DNA from: CAXRBC01 sp041158045
Lineage (GTDB): Bacteria; Actinomycetota; Acidimicrobiia; Acidimicrobiales; Ilumatobacteraceae
Direction of reading: 5' to 3'
Assembly (NCBI GenBank): GCA_041158045.1
Contig: JBEBCD010000080.1
Span: 10,812-74,811, forward strand
Length of the DNA stretch: 64,000 nt
This document shows, one piece after another, positions 12,302 to 20,764 of the stretch. The notes under the pieces were generated by a model. It was not told the origin of the DNA. It did not search any database and saw nothing but the letters and a program-made list of their open reading frames with translations. Every line of letters begins with the position of its first letter. Position 1 is the stretch's first letter. The position numbers were made by a program, and so were the translations under genes.

Positions 12302-12568
12302 GTGAGCACCGCATCCGTGCGCAGCGCCCGCAAGGTCCGCGACGGCATCGTCGTGTCCAACAAGATGGACAAGACCGTCGTCGTCGCGGTGGTGGAGCGC
12401 GTGCGCCACCCCAAGTACGAGAAGTTCATCACCCGCACCAAGAAGCTCTACGCCCACGACGAGGCCCGCGACGCCAAGCCCGGTGACCGCGTGCGCCTCG
12501 CCGAGACCCGCCCGATGTCCAAGACCAAGCGCTGGCGCGTCGTCGAGATCCTGGAGCGTGCGAAGTGA
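12302..12568 (+). CDS. rpsQ: 30S ribosomal protein uS17
   Basis: Primary 16S rRNA-binding OB-fold protein. The GTG at 12302 gives 88 residues, close to family size; the open frame extends upstream into rpmC but the family alignment begins near [16 protein letters not shown]. The [19 protein letters not shown] and [11 protein letters not shown] motifs are intact. The stop overlaps rplN (GTGA). Confidence 0.95.
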   Translation: MSTASVRSARKVRDGIVVSNKMDKTVVVAVVERVRHPKYEKFITRTKKLYAHDEARDAKPGDRVRLAETRPMSKTKRWRVVEILERAK

Positions 12569-12933
12569 TCCAGCAGGAGTCCCGCCTCCGCGTGGCGGAC
12601 AACAGCGGCGCCCGCGAGGTGCTCGTCATCAAGGTGCTCGGCGGCACGCGCCGTCGCTACGCCTCGATCGGCGACGTCTTCATCGCGACGGTCAAGGACG
12701 CGATCCCCGGCGCCGGCGTGAAGCAGGGCGAGGTCGTGCGCTGCGTCGTCGTGCGCACGGTCAAGGGCACGCGCCGCCCCGACGGCAGCTACATCCGCTT
12801 CGACGAGAACGCGGCCGTGCTCATCAAGGACGATCTGACCCCCCGCGGCACCCGCATCTTCGGCCCGGTCGGCCGCGAGCTGCGCGACAAGAAGTTCATG
12901 CGCATCGTCTCGCTCGCACCGGAGGTGATCTGA
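12565..12933 (+). CDS. rplN: 50S ribosomal protein uL14
   Basis: Beta-barrel large-subunit protein at the inter-subunit bridge B8, and the docking site for RsfS. It has exactly 122 residues, the universal bacterial length. [18 protein letters not shown] and FDENAAVLI are clear. The GTG start overlaps rpsQ by 4 bp. Confidence 0.98.
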   Translation: MIQQESRLRVADNSGAREVLVIKVLGGTRRRYASIGDVFIATVKDAIPGAGVKQGEVVRCVVVRTVKGTRRPDGSYIRFDENAAVLIKDDLTPRGTRIFGPVGRELRDKKFMRIVSLAPEVI

Positions 12934-12934
12934 C

Positions 12935-13240
12935 GTGAAGCTCCGCAAGGGCGACGAGGTGATCGTCATCTCGGGCAAGGACAAGGGCGCCAAGGGCACG
13001 GTCTCGGCCGTGTTCCCGCGCACCAACAAGGTGATCGTCGACGGGATCAACCGCGCGAAGCGCCACGTCGTCGCGCGCGGCCAGAACACCAAGAGCGACA
13101 TCATCGACAAGGACATGCCGATCGACGCGTCCAACCTGCAGCTCCTCCACAAGGGCGAGCGCACGCGGGTGGGCTCGAAGGTCCGCGCCGACGGCACCAA
13201 GGTGCGCGTGGCGCGCGCGTCCGGCGAGGAGATCTCGTGA
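12935..13240 (+). CDS. rplX: 50S ribosomal protein uL24
   Basis: Assembly-initiator protein with a KOW domain, 101 residues, GTG start one base after rplN. The KOW motif [19 protein letters not shown] and the NRAKRHV segment are typical. The stop overlaps rplE by 4 bp (GTGA). Confidence 0.97.
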   Translation: MKLRKGDEVIVISGKDKGAKGTVSAVFPRTNKVIVDGINRAKRHVVARGQNTKSDIIDKDMPIDASNLQLLHKGERTRVGSKVRADGTKVRVARASGEEIS

Positions 13241-13890
13241 GCGCCGCGACCCGCTACGTCCCCCGCCTCAAGGCGCAGTACCTCGAGCAGGTACGGCCCG
13301 CCCTCGTGCGCGACCTCGGCCTCGCCAACCCGATGCAGGTGCCCACGCTCGAGAAGATCGTCGTCAACATGGGCGTCGGCAAGGCGACCCAGCAGGCGTC
13401 GCTCCTGGACGGCGCCGTGGCCGACCTCACCGCGATCACCGGCCAGAAGCCCATCGTCACCAAGTCACGCGTCGCCATCGCGTCGTTCAAGCTGCGCGAG
13501 AACCAGGCGATCGGCGCCAAGGTCACGCTGCGCGGCGACCGCATGTGGGAGTTCTTCGACCGACTGCTGTCGGTCGCGATCCCGCGCATCCGCGACTTCC
13601 GCGGGCTGCCCGGCCGCTCCTGGGACGGGCACGGCAACTACACCTTCGGCCTCACCGAGCAGCTGGTGTTCCTCGAGATCCAGTACGACAAGGTCGACGC
13701 GCCGCGCGGCATGGACATCACGATCGTGACCACGGCCCAGGACGACCTCACGGGCAAGGCCCTGCTCGACGCATTCGGGTTCCCGTTCCGCAAGGGCGAG
13801 ATGCCCGCATCCACGAAGAAGAAGTCGGCGCGCCGCACCTCCGCCAAGGCGAAGGCCGGTGCCGCCACCACGACCGAAGCAGCCAGCTGA
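13237..13890 (+). CDS. rplE: 50S ribosomal protein uL5 with basic C-terminal tail
   Basis: 5S rRNA-binding central-protuberance protein. It has 217 residues against the usual ~180-187. The core ([18 protein letters not shown] to [12 protein letters not shown]) is complete. The final ~30 residues are Lys/Ala/Thr-rich ([15 protein letters not shown]) and resemble the appended tails on uS19, uL22 and uS3. GTG start overlapping rplX. Confidence 0.97.
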   Translation: MSAATRYVPRLKAQYLEQVRPALVRDLGLANPMQVPTLEKIVVNMGVGKATQQASLLDGAVADLTAITGQKPIVTKSRVAIASFKLRENQAIGAKVTLRGDRMWEFFDRLLSVAIPRIRDFRGLPGRSWDGHGNYTFGLTEQLVFLEIQYDKVDAPRGMDITIVTTAQDDLTGKALLDAFGFPFRKGEMPASTKKKSARRTSAKAKAGAATTTEAAS

Positions 13891-13913
13891 CCGGAAGGAC
13901 GGACGAACGACAC

Positions 13914-14099
13914 ATGGCGAAGAAGGCCCTGAAGATCAAGGCGGCGGCGAAGCCGAAGTTCAAGGTGCGCGGCTACACGCGCTGCCAGCGCTGCGGTCGC
14001 GCGCGCGCCGTCTACCGCAAGTTCGGCCTCTGCCGTCTCTGCCTGCGCGAGCTCGCCCATGCCGGCGAGATCCCGGGCCTCTCGAAGGCGAGCTGGTGA
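13914..14099 (+). CDS. rpsZ: 30S ribosomal protein uS14, zinc-binding type Z
   Basis: Short form of uS14, 61 residues, from the ATG at 13914. Cys24, Cys27, Cys40 and Cys43 make the C-x2-C, x12, C-x2-C zinc ribbon that defines the Zn-containing paralogue. The C-terminus [11 protein letters not shown] is canonical. It lies between rplE and rpsH as expected. A Zn-free paralogue, if any, is not in this window. Confidence 0.96.
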   Translation: MAKKALKIKAAAKPKFKVRGYTRCQRCGRARAVYRKFGLCRLCLRELAHAGEIPGLSKASW

Positions 14100-14103
14100 C
14101 GCC

Positions 14104-14505
14104 ATGATGACCGACCCGATCGCGGACATGCTCACCCGGATCCGCAACGCCAACACGGCGATGAAGGACCACGTCTCGATGCCCGCCTCCAAGCAGAAGT
14201 CGGCGCTCGCCGAGATCCTCAAGCGCGAGGGCTACATCGCCGACTACGCCGTGGCCGAGGCGGACAAGGGCGCCGCCCGCAAGCTCACGATCACGCTCAA
14301 GTACGGCCAGGACCGCTCGCGCACCATCTCGGGCATCACCCGCGTCTCGACGCCGGGCCTGCGCGTCTACCGCGGCGCGCCCGACGTGCCGCGCGTGCTC
14401 GGCGGCCTCGGCGTCGCCGTCCTCTCCACCAGCCAGGGGCTCATGACCGACCGCGAGGCGCGCACGCGCAACGTCGGCGGCGAAGTCATGTGCTTCGTGT
14501 GGTGA
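14104..14505 (+). CDS. rpsH: 30S ribosomal protein uS8
   Basis: 16S rRNA-binding protein that also represses the spc operon in E. coli. It has 133 residues from ATG 14104; the next codon is also ATG (14107) and gives the more usual [15 protein letters not shown] start. The C-terminal [13 protein letters not shown] motif and GGEVMCFVW end are typical. Confidence 0.97.
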   Translation: MMTDPIADMLTRIRNANTAMKDHVSMPASKQKSALAEILKREGYIADYAVAEADKGAARKLTITLKYGQDRSRTISGITRVSTPGLRVYRGAPDVPRVLGGLGVAVLSTSQGLMTDREARTRNVGGEVMCFVW

Positions 14506-14519
14506 CCGGGGAGTAGCGC

Positions 14520-15068
14520 ATGTCCCGCATCGGCAAGTCCGCCGTCCAGGTCCCCAGCGGGGTGGAGGTGTCCGTCTCGGGCGCCGCCATCACCGTGAAG
14601 GGCCCGAAGGGCACCCTCACCCGCGACCTCCCGGACGGCGTGGCCGCCCGCTCCGACTCGGCGACCAAGACGGTCGTCGTCGAGCGCGCCAACGACGAGC
14701 GCGACGCGCGCTCGCGCCACGGCCTCGCCCGCACGCTGGTGGCCAACATGGTGCGCGGCGTCACCGAGGGCTACGAGTCGCGACTCGAGATCATCGGCGT
14801 CGGCTACCGCGCCGAGGCCCAGGGTGCCAACAAGCTCAAGCTGGCCCTCGGCTTCTCGCACCCCGTCGTGTACGAGGCACCCGCCGGCATCACCTTCGAG
14901 GTGCAGGAGCAGACCAAGGTCACGGTCAGGGGCGCCGACAAGGAGCTCGTCGGCCAGGTCGCCGCCAACATCCGCAGCATCCGCAAGCCGGAGCCCTACA
15001 AGGGCAAGGGCGTGCGGTACGCGGACGAGCGCGTCCGCCGCAAGGCCGGCAAGACGGGCAAGAAGTAG
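14520..15068 (+). CDS. rplF: 50S ribosomal protein uL6
   Basis: Two-domain protein near the factor-binding site, 182 residues, ATG start. The N-terminal [17 protein letters not shown], central [10 protein letters not shown] and C-terminal [14 protein letters not shown] motifs are canonical. It lies 14 bp after rpsH and 14 bp before rplR. Confidence 0.98.
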   Translation: MSRIGKSAVQVPSGVEVSVSGAAITVKGPKGTLTRDLPDGVAARSDSATKTVVVERANDERDARSRHGLARTLVANMVRGVTEGYESRLEIIGVGYRAEAQGANKLKLALGFSHPVVYEAPAGITFEVQEQTKVTVRGADKELVGQVAANIRSIRKPEPYKGKGVRYADERVRRKAGKTGKK

Positions 15069-15082
15069 TCGGAGGCATCACG

Positions 15083-15451
15083 ATGACCAAGGTCGCCCAG
15101 CACCGCCGCGAGTCGCGCCAGCGCCGTCAGCGCCGCGTCCGCAAGAAGATCCACGGCACGGCCGCGCGTCCGCGCCTCGCCGTGTACCGCAGCAACAAGC
15201 ATCTCGTCGCCCAGGTGATCGACGACGACGCCGGCCGCACGTTGGTCTCGGCGTCCTCGCACGAGGCCGACTTCCGCAAGACGGGGTCGGGCGCCACGGT
15301 CGACGCCGCCACGCGCGTCGGCCGCGAGGTCGCCAAGCGCGCCAAGGGCGCGGGGATCACCACCGTCGTCTACGACCGCGGCGGGTACCTCTATCACGGT
15401 CGCATCGCCGCCGTCGCCAAGGCGGCCCGAGAGGAAGGTCTGGAGTTCTGA
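15083..15451 (+). CDS. rplR: 50S ribosomal protein uL18
   Basis: 5S rRNA-binding protein, 122 residues, ATG start. The basic N-terminus ([19 protein letters not shown]) and C-terminal [20 protein letters not shown] are typical. The stop shares one base with the rpsE ATG (TGATG), so the two genes are probably translationally coupled. Confidence 0.98.
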   Translation: MTKVAQHRRESRQRRQRRVRKKIHGTAARPRLAVYRSNKHLVAQVIDDDAGRTLVSASSHEADFRKTGSGATVDAATRVGREVAKRAKGAGITTVVYDRGGYLYHGRIAAVAKAAREEGLEF

Positions 15452-16122
15452 TGGCCGACGTCACCACCACCCCCGCGACGGGCACCGGCGCGCCCGAGGG
15501 CGAGCGCCCCGCGCGCCGCGACCGTCGCGACCGCGGCGAGCGCCGCGAGCCGCGCCCCCCCGCGGAGCCCGGCCAGATCGGCGAGTCGCGCGTCGTGCAC
15601 ATCAACCGCGTGGCGAAGGTCGTGAAGGGCGGTCGGCGCTTCTCGTTCACGGCGCTCGTCGTCGTCGGCGACCGCAACGGCCGCGTCGGCCTCGGCTACG
15701 GGAAGGCCAAGGAGGTGCCCCTCGCGATCCAGAAGGGCACCGAGGACGCCAAGCGCAACCTCTTCCACGTCCCGCTCGCGGGCACGACCATCACGCACGC
15801 CCTCACCGGCATCAACGGTGCCGGCCGCGTGCTGCTCAAGCCGGCCGCGCCCGGCACCGGCGTCATCGCCGGCGGCGCCGCGCGCATCATCCTCGAGGAG
15901 GCGGGCATCAAGGACGTGCTGGCCAAGTCGCTCGGCTCGCCCAACGCGATCAACGTCGCGCGCGCCACGATCAACGGCCTCAAGTCGCTGAAGCGCCCCG
16001 ACGAGGTCGCGGCGCGCCGGGGGCTGGCGGCCGACGAGTTCGTCCCCAAGGGCATGCTGCGCGCGTACCTCGAGCGCAAGAAGACCGCGAGCAGCGGCTC
16101 GCCGACGCAGGGGGTGGTGTGA
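15451..16122 (+). CDS. rpsE: 30S ribosomal protein uS5
   Basis: Translation-fidelity protein at the mRNA entry site. It has 223 residues from the ATG at 15451. The N-terminal ~40 residues are an Arg/Pro/Glu-rich extension common in high-G+C actinobacteria; the double-stranded RNA-binding core begins at [20 protein letters not shown]. The Ser/Gly-rich loop and spectinomycin loop region (VVKGGRRF) appear normal. A longer open frame overlapping rplR is not coding. Confidence 0.96.
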   Translation: MADVTTTPATGTGAPEGERPARRDRRDRGERREPRPPAEPGQIGESRVVHINRVAKVVKGGRRFSFTALVVVGDRNGRVGLGYGKAKEVPLAIQKGTEDAKRNLFHVPLAGTTITHALTGINGAGRVLLKPAAPGTGVIAGGAARIILEEAGIKDVLAKSLGSPNAINVARATINGLKSLKRPDEVAARRGLAADEFVPKGMLRAYLERKKTASSGSPTQGVV

Positions 16123-16123
16123 C

Positions 16124-16354
16124 GTGGCGACCAAGAAGGCCGCGTCCGGCGCCGCGAAGGGCGGCACCATCACCGTCCGTCAGGTCCGCTCGCAGATCGG
16201 CATCATGCCGAAGACCCGCGCGACCATGCGCGCCCTCGGGCTGCGCAAGATCGGCGACGTCAACGAGCTGCCCGACCGCGCGGAGATCCGCGGCATGATC
16301 GCGCGCGTCCCGCACCTCGTCGAGATCACCACGGACCGGACGAAGGAGTCCTGA
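16124..16354 (+). CDS. rpmD: 50S ribosomal protein uL30
   Basis: Small large-subunit protein, 76 residues, GTG start one base after rpsE. The core ITVRQVRSQIGIMPKTRATM is recognisable and the MIARVPHLVEI end is typical; the first ~15 residues are an Ala/Lys-rich addition. Present between rpsE and rplO as in standard spc operons. Confidence 0.95.
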   Translation: MATKKAASGAAKGGTITVRQVRSQIGIMPKTRATMRALGLRKIGDVNELPDRAEIRGMIARVPHLVEITTDRTKES

Positions 16355-16355
16355 C

Positions 16356-16844
16356 ATGCGCGTCGACCAGGTCGGACCCCGCCACGGCGCCAGCCGCCCG
16401 CGCAAGCGCGTCGGCCGCGGCGTCGGCGGCAAGGGCGGCAAGACCGCCGGCCGCGGCACCAAGGGCCAGTACGCCCGCAACACGGTCGCCCGCGGCTTCG
16501 AGGGTGGTCAGATGCCGCTCAAGCAGCGCGTCCCGAAGCTCAAGGGCTTCACCAATCCCTTCCGCGTCGAGTACCAGGCGGTCAACCTCGACTCGATCGA
16601 CGCCCTCGGCGTCGCCGAGGTCGATCCCGCGACCCTCGTGGCCCGCGGCGTCGCCCACAAGGGCACGCTCGTGAAGGTGCTCGGCCGCGGCCGCATCCAG
16701 CGCGCGGTGCGCGTGAAGGTGCACGCCGCGTCGGCGTCGGCCCGCGCCGCGATCGAGGCCGCCGGCGGCTCGGTGGAGATCCTCCCGCCGCCGTTCAAGG
16801 GAGTGCGTCCGCCCGCGCGCGGCAACCAGTTCACCAACCGCTAG
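16356..16844 (+). CDS. rplO: 50S ribosomal protein uL15
   Basis: Glycine-rich 23S rRNA-binding protein, 162 residues, ATG start one base after rpmD. The N-terminal KRVGRGVGGKGGKTAGRGTKG and GFEGGQMPLKQRVPKLKGF motifs are diagnostic. Its TAG stop is followed by GTC, giving a weak -10-like TAGGTC 7 nt before secY. Confidence 0.97.
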   Translation: MRVDQVGPRHGASRPRKRVGRGVGGKGGKTAGRGTKGQYARNTVARGFEGGQMPLKQRVPKLKGFTNPFRVEYQAVNLDSIDALGVAEVDPATLVARGVAHKGTLVKVLGRGRIQRAVRVKVHAASASARAAIEAAGGSVEILPPPFKGVRPPARGNQFTNR

Positions 16845-16854
16845 GTCGCCCGCC

Positions 16855-18171
16855 GTGGCCAAGGTCGGCAACATCTTCCGGGTCCCGGACCTGCGCAAGA
16901 AGATCCTCTTCACGCTGCTGATCCTCGCCCTGTACCGCGTCGGCACGGCGCTGCGCGTGCCGGGCGTCGATGGCCAGGCGGTGAGCCAGCTGCGCGAGGC
17001 GTCGCAGTCGCAGGGCGCCCTCGGCTTCCTCAACCTGTTCTCGGGCGGCGCGTTCGGCAGCTTCTCGATCTTCGCCCTCGGGATCATGCCCTACATCACG
17101 TCGAGCATCATCATGCAGGTCCTCACCGTCGTGATCCCCAAGCTCGAGCAGTGGCAGCAGGAGGGCGCGGTCGGCCAGCGCAAGATCACGCAGTGGACGC
17201 GCTACGTCGCCATCGCGATCGCGCTCCTCCAGGCCGCCGGCCTGACCTTCATCTTCGGCCAGGGCCGCGGCTCGGCGTTCTTCGGCGCCGCCGGGGCCAC
17301 CCCCGACGTCGTGCTCCTCGACCCCTTCATGCCGCGGGCGCTCATCGTCATCCCGTCGCTCGTCGCCGGCACCGCGCTGCTCATGTGGATGGGCGAGCTC
17401 ATCAGCCAGCGGGGCATCGGCAACGGCATGTCGATGCTGATCTTCGCCTCGGTCGTCTCCGACCTGCCGTACGGCTACTACTCGCTGCTGCAGTCCCGCA
17501 AGGCCGTCGTCTTCGGCATCCTCGTCGCCCTGTCGATCGCGATCGTCGTCGCCGTGGTGCGCGTCGAGCTCGGCCAGCGCCGCATCCCCGTGCAGTTCGC
17601 CAAGCGCGTGGTGGGGCGCCGCCAGTACGGCGGCCAGACCACGTACATCCCGCTCAAGGTCAACCAGTCGGGCGTCGTGCCGATCATCTTCGCCTCGAGC
17701 GTGCTGCTGCTGCCCGTGCTCTTCTCCAACGTGCTCGGCTCCGCCGAGGGATGGCGCGGCTCGATCGCCCGCGTCGTCGATCAGTACCTCATCAACAGCC
17801 AGAACGTGGTGTACGTCGTGACCTTCGCGATCCTCATCGTCGCGTTCGCGTACTTCTACAACTCGATCGCCTTCGACCCGGTCCGCCAGGCCGACCAGCT
17901 GCGCAAGCAGGGCGGCTTCGTGCCGGGGATCCGGCCGGGCCCGCAGACCGAGTCGTTCCTCGGCCGGACGGTCAACCGCATCACGCTGCCCGGCGCGCTC
18001 TTCGTCGCCGTCATCGCGATCCTGCCGTACATCGTGCTGTGGGTCGGTGGCGTGTCGACCTTCCCGTTCGCCGGCACCACGGTGCTGATCGCCGTCGGCG
18101 TCGCGCTCGAGCTCATGCGCCAGATCGACAGCCAGTTGATGCAGCGCAACTACGAGGGCTTCCTGAAGTGA
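16855..18171 (+). CDS. secY: Preprotein translocase channel subunit SecY
   Basis: Central pore of the Sec translocon in the cytoplasmic membrane. It has 438 residues with ten membrane segments. The N-terminus FRVPDLRKKILFTLLILALYR, the plug region, and the LKVNQSGVVPIIFASS and RQIDSQLMQRNYEGF motifs are canonical. GTG start 10 bp after rplO. A hairpin overlaps the stop codon and separates it from adk. Confidence 0.98.
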   Translation: MAKVGNIFRVPDLRKKILFTLLILALYRVGTALRVPGVDGQAVSQLREASQSQGALGFLNLFSGGAFGSFSIFALGIMPYITSSIIMQVLTVVIPKLEQWQQEGAVGQRKITQWTRYVAIAIALLQAAGLTFIFGQGRGSAFFGAAGATPDVVLLDPFMPRALIVIPSLVAGTALLMWMGELISQRGIGNGMSMLIFASVVSDLPYGYYSLLQSRKAVVFGILVALSIAIVVAVVRVELGQRRIPVQFAKRVVGRRQYGGQTTYIPLKVNQSGVVPIIFASSVLLLPVLFSNVLGSAEGWRGSIARVVDQYLINSQNVVYVVTFAILIVAFAYFYNSIAFDPVRQADQLRKQGGFVPGIRPGPQTESFLGRTVNRITLPGALFVAVIAILPYIVLWVGGVSTFPFAGTTVLIAVGVALELMRQIDSQLMQRNYEGFLK

Positions 18172-18202
18172 CGCCGCCGGCCCTTGCGGGCCGTCCGGCG
18201 TC
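18170..18202 (+). terminator. Terminator-like hairpin after secY
   Basis: Outer arms GACGCCG (18170-18176) and CGGCGTC (18196-18202) and inner arms CGGCCC (18178-18183) and GGGCCG (18188-18193) form a 13-bp stem with a small internal loop and a TTGC tetraloop. It begins within the secY stop codon. No T-run follows, as is common for actinobacterial hairpin terminators. It could attenuate read-through into adk. Confidence 0.45.
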
Positions 18203-18224
18203 CTGACCTACGCTTCGGGCGGGG

Positions 18225-18803
18225 GTGCACGGCGTGCCGCACAGCGTGAGGGTCATCGTCTTCGGGCGCCAGGGCGCCGGCAAGGGGACGCAGTGCGCGC
18301 GCGTCGCCGCCCACTTCGGCGTGCCGCACGTCTCGACGGGCGAGATCCTGCGCGACGCGATCGCGCGCGACACGGCGCTCGGCCGCGCGGCGCGCGTCGT
18401 GCTCGACGGCGGCGGCCTCGTGGAGGACTCGCTCATGATCTCCCTCGTGCAGGGGCGGCTCGGGGAGCAGGACGCGCGCACGCGCGGCTACGTGCTCGAC
18501 GGGTTCCCCCGCACGCTCGTGCAGGCCGCCGCCTTCGACGAGATGACCGCGGCGCGACCAGCCCACTGCGCGGTGGACCTCGAGGTGCCCCGCGAGGTGG
18601 TCGTCGCCCGCCTGCTGGCCCGCCGGCGCGAGGACGACACCCCCGAGGCGATCAACCATCGCCTCGACCTCTACGAGGCCCAGACGTCGCCCCTCATCGA
18701 GCACTACCGATCCCGCTCCAGCCTGCGGGTCGTGGACGGGGTGGGGACCCAGGACGAGGTGTTCGAGCGCTTCCGGGCCACCGTCGCGGCCTGCCTCGGC
18801 TGA
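18225..18803 (+). CDS. adk: Adenylate kinase, short-LID form
   Basis: Catalyses ATP + AMP = 2 ADP. It has 192 residues from GTG 18225. GTG 18234 has better spacing from the G5 run at 18221-18225, and GTG 18246 gives the family-like start MRVIVFGRQGAGKGTQ, so the start is uncertain. The P-loop reads GRQGAGKGTQ (usually GPPGAGKGTQ). The NMP site (TGEILRDAI) and DGFPRT motif are intact, and a short linker (ARRREDDTPEAI) replaces the long LID domain, as in mycobacterial enzymes. No map gene follows, unlike many actinobacterial spc operons. Confidence 0.94.
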   Translation: MHGVPHSVRVIVFGRQGAGKGTQCARVAAHFGVPHVSTGEILRDAIARDTALGRAARVVLDGGGLVEDSLMISLVQGRLGEQDARTRGYVLDGFPRTLVQAAAFDEMTAARPAHCAVDLEVPREVVVARLLARRREDDTPEAINHRLDLYEAQTSPLIEHYRSRSSLRVVDGVGTQDEVFERFRATVAACLG

Positions 18804-18861
18804 CGCGGCCGCGGGCCGCCGGCGGGACGACCCGGCCGGTGGGGTCCGCGGGGTGGGGCGG

Positions 18862-18867
18862 TAGCCT
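18862..18867 (+). promoter_or_regulatory. Candidate -10 box (TAGCCT) for the infA operon
   Basis: TAGCCT lies in the 148-bp gap between adk and infA, the longest gap in this part of the cluster. It fits the TAnnnT pattern seen repeatedly in the window, but no convincing -35 box is visible. It would leave a leader of about 80 nt before infA. Confidence 0.4.
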
Positions 18868-18951
18868 GACCAGCCGCGCCGCGCGGACCGGGATCGCTCC
18901 CGGACCCGTGCGCGGTGCGACCACATAGCCAAGACCGTCACTGGAGAAACG

Positions 18952-19176
18952 TTGCCCAAGAACAAGGAGGACGCGATCGTGCTGGAGGGCACGATCACCG
19001 AGTCCTTGCCCAACGCGATGTTTCGAGTCTCGCTCGAGAACGGTCACTCGGTCCTGGCGCACATCTCGGGGAAGATGCGGATGAACTACATCCGGATCCT
19101 CCCGGGTGACCGGGTCCAGGTCGAGCTGACCCCGTACGACCTCACCAGGGGTCGCATCACCTACCGATTCAAGTAA
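18952..19176 (+). CDS. infA: Translation initiation factor IF-1
   Basis: OB-fold factor that occupies the A site during initiation. It has 74 residues and uses a TTG start at 18952 with a GGAG ribosome binding site at 18942-18945; no ATG or GTG gives the family N-terminus. [21 protein letters not shown] and the RGRITYRFK end are canonical. It heads the infA-rpmJ-rpsM-rpsK-rpsD-rpoA run. Confidence 0.97.
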   Translation: MPKNKEDAIVLEGTITESLPNAMFRVSLENGHSVLAHISGKMRMNYIRILPGDRVQVELTPYDLTRGRITYRFK

Positions 19177-19200
19177 CCAACGAAGGACGAGCAGGCAACC

Positions 19201-19314
19201 GTGAAGGTCAGGGCGAGCGTGAAGAAGATCTGCGAGAAGTGCAAGGTCGTGCGCCGCCACGGGCGCGTCATGGTGATCTGCGAGAACCCGCGACACAAGC
19301 AGCGGCAGGGCTGA
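19201..19314 (+). CDS. rpmJ: 50S ribosomal protein bL36, zinc-binding form
   Basis: Smallest large-subunit protein, 37 residues, GTG start. Cys11, Cys14, Cys27 and His32 form the zinc ribbon of the C+ type. The sequence starts [14 protein letters not shown] and ends NPRHKQRQG, the universal pattern. It lies between infA and rpsM as in most bacteria and is 2 bp ahead of rpsM. Confidence 0.96.
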   Translation: MKVRASVKKICEKCKVVRRHGRVMVICENPRHKQRQG

Positions 19315-19316
19315 CC

Positions 19317-19697
19317 GTGGCTCGTATCTCCGGCGTCGACATCCCGCGCGAGAAGCGCACCGAGATCGCCCTCACCTACATCCACGGCATCGGCCGCACC
19401 ACGTCGAAGAAGCTGCTCGCCGCCATCGGCGTGAGCCCCGACACCCGCGTGCGCGATCTCACCGACGGCGAGGTCAACAAGATCCGCCTCTGGATCGAGA
19501 ACAACCTCTCGGTCGAGGGCGACCGCCGCCGCGACGTCCAGCAGGACATCAAGCGCAAGATGGAGATCAACTGCTACCAGGGCACCCGCCACCGCAAGGG
19601 ACTCCCGGTCCGCGGTCAGCGCACCCACACCAACGCCCGCACCCGCAAGGGCCCCAAGAAGACGGTGGCCAACAAGAAGGTCGCGGTGAGGAAGTAG
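19317..19697 (+). CDS. rpsM: 30S ribosomal protein uS13
   Basis: Head protein contacting the P-site tRNA and the B1 bridges. It has 126 residues from GTG 19317, two bases after rpmJ. The N-terminus [28 protein letters not shown] and the basic tail [19 protein letters not shown] are canonical. Confidence 0.98.
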   Translation: MARISGVDIPREKRTEIALTYIHGIGRTTSKKLLAAIGVSPDTRVRDLTDGEVNKIRLWIENNLSVEGDRRRDVQQDIKRKMEINCYQGTRHRKGLPVRGQRTHTNARTRKGPKKTVANKKVAVRK

Positions 19698-19699
19698 CC

Positions 19700-20113
19700 A
19701 TGTCCGACGCATCCACGCAGTCCGAGACGCCCGCGCCGCGCAAGGCGCGCAAGCGCGAGCGCCGCAACGTCTCGAGCGGCATCGTCCACATCAAGAGCTC
19801 GTTCAACAACACGATCGTCTCCGTCACCGACATGGACGGCAACGTCATCGCCTGGGCCTCGTCGGGCGGCGTGGGCTTCACCGGCTCGCGCAAGTCGACG
19901 CCGTTCGCGGCGCAGATGGCCGCGGAGAAGGCCGGCCGCGCCGCGATGGAGCTCGGCCTCCGCCGCGCCGAGGTGCACGTGAAGGGCCCGGGCTCCGGCC
20001 GCGACACCGCGCTGCGCAGCATCCAGACCCTCGGGATCGAGGTCACCGGCATCAAGGACGTGTCGCCGGTGCCCCACAACGGCTGTCGCCAGCCCAAGCG
20101 GAAGCGTCCGTAG
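19700..20113 (+). CDS. rpsK: 30S ribosomal protein uS11
   Basis: Platform protein near the Shine-Dalgarno duplex. It has 137 residues, ATG start 2 bp after rpsM. The first ~20 residues are a charged extension. The core [19 protein letters not shown] and the C-terminal [15 protein letters not shown] are typical of the family. Confidence 0.98.
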   Translation: MSDASTQSETPAPRKARKRERRNVSSGIVHIKSSFNNTIVSVTDMDGNVIAWASSGGVGFTGSRKSTPFAAQMAAEKAGRAAMELGLRRAEVHVKGPGSGRDTALRSIQTLGIEVTGIKDVSPVPHNGCRQPKRKRP

Positions 20114-20115
20114 CC

Positions 20116-20733
20116 ATGGCCCGCTACACGGGACCGAAGGTCCGCATCTCGCGCCGCCTCGGCGTCAACGTCTTCGAGAACGCCAAGGGCTCGAAGGCCC
20201 TCGAGCGCCGGCCGTTCCCGCCGGGCGCGCACGGCCGCACCCGCCGCAAGAGCAACGCCTCCGAGTACCTCGCCCAGATGCAGGAGAAGCAGAAGGCCAA
20301 GTACATCTACGGCGTCCTCGAGCGCCAGTTCCGCAAGATCTACGAGAAGTCGACGCGCCTCAGCGGCCCGACGGGCGAGAACCTGCTGCGCCTCCTCGAG
20401 CTGCGCCTCGACAACGTCGTGTACCGCGCGGGCTGGGCGTCCACCCGCCCGCAGGCGCGCCAGTTCGTCAGCCACGGCCTCGTCAAGGTCGACGGCCGCC
20501 GGGTCAACATCCCCTCGTACACGCTCGCGAAGGGCGAGGTCGTCACGCTGTCCGACAAGGCGCGCGGGATGATCGTGATCCGTCACAACGTGGACACCCT
20601 CGACCGCAAGGTGGTCGGCTGGCTGGAGGTCGGAGACTCCGGGCACCAGGTCACCGTGCGCGACCTGCCGCAGCGCGAGCACATCGACGTGCCCGTGCGC
20701 GAGCAGCTCATCGTCGAGCTCTACTCGAAGTAA
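20116..20733 (+). CDS. rpsD: 30S ribosomal protein uS4, cysteine-free
   Basis: Assembly-initiator and fidelity protein with an S4 RNA-binding domain, 205 residues, ATG start. There is no N-terminal zinc-binding cysteine set (the first ~50 residues have no Cys), so this is the C- form. The S4 domain runs about 95-160 (LELRLDNVVYRAGWA, HGLVKVDGRRVNIPSY). It is 2 bp after rpsK. Confidence 0.98.
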   Translation: MARYTGPKVRISRRLGVNVFENAKGSKALERRPFPPGAHGRTRRKSNASEYLAQMQEKQKAKYIYGVLERQFRKIYEKSTRLSGPTGENLLRLLELRLDNVVYRAGWASTRPQARQFVSHGLVKVDGRRVNIPSYTLAKGEVVTLSDKARGMIVIRHNVDTLDRKVVGWLEVGDSGHQVTVRDLPQREHIDVPVREQLIVELYSK

Positions 20734-20764
20734 CCCCCACCCACCCCGACCACAAGGAGCGACC

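Noticed and set aside
16842..16847. TAGGTC before secY as a leaderless promoter
   Set aside because: The last base is C, not T, and secY is normally co-transcribed with rplO. Too weak to list.
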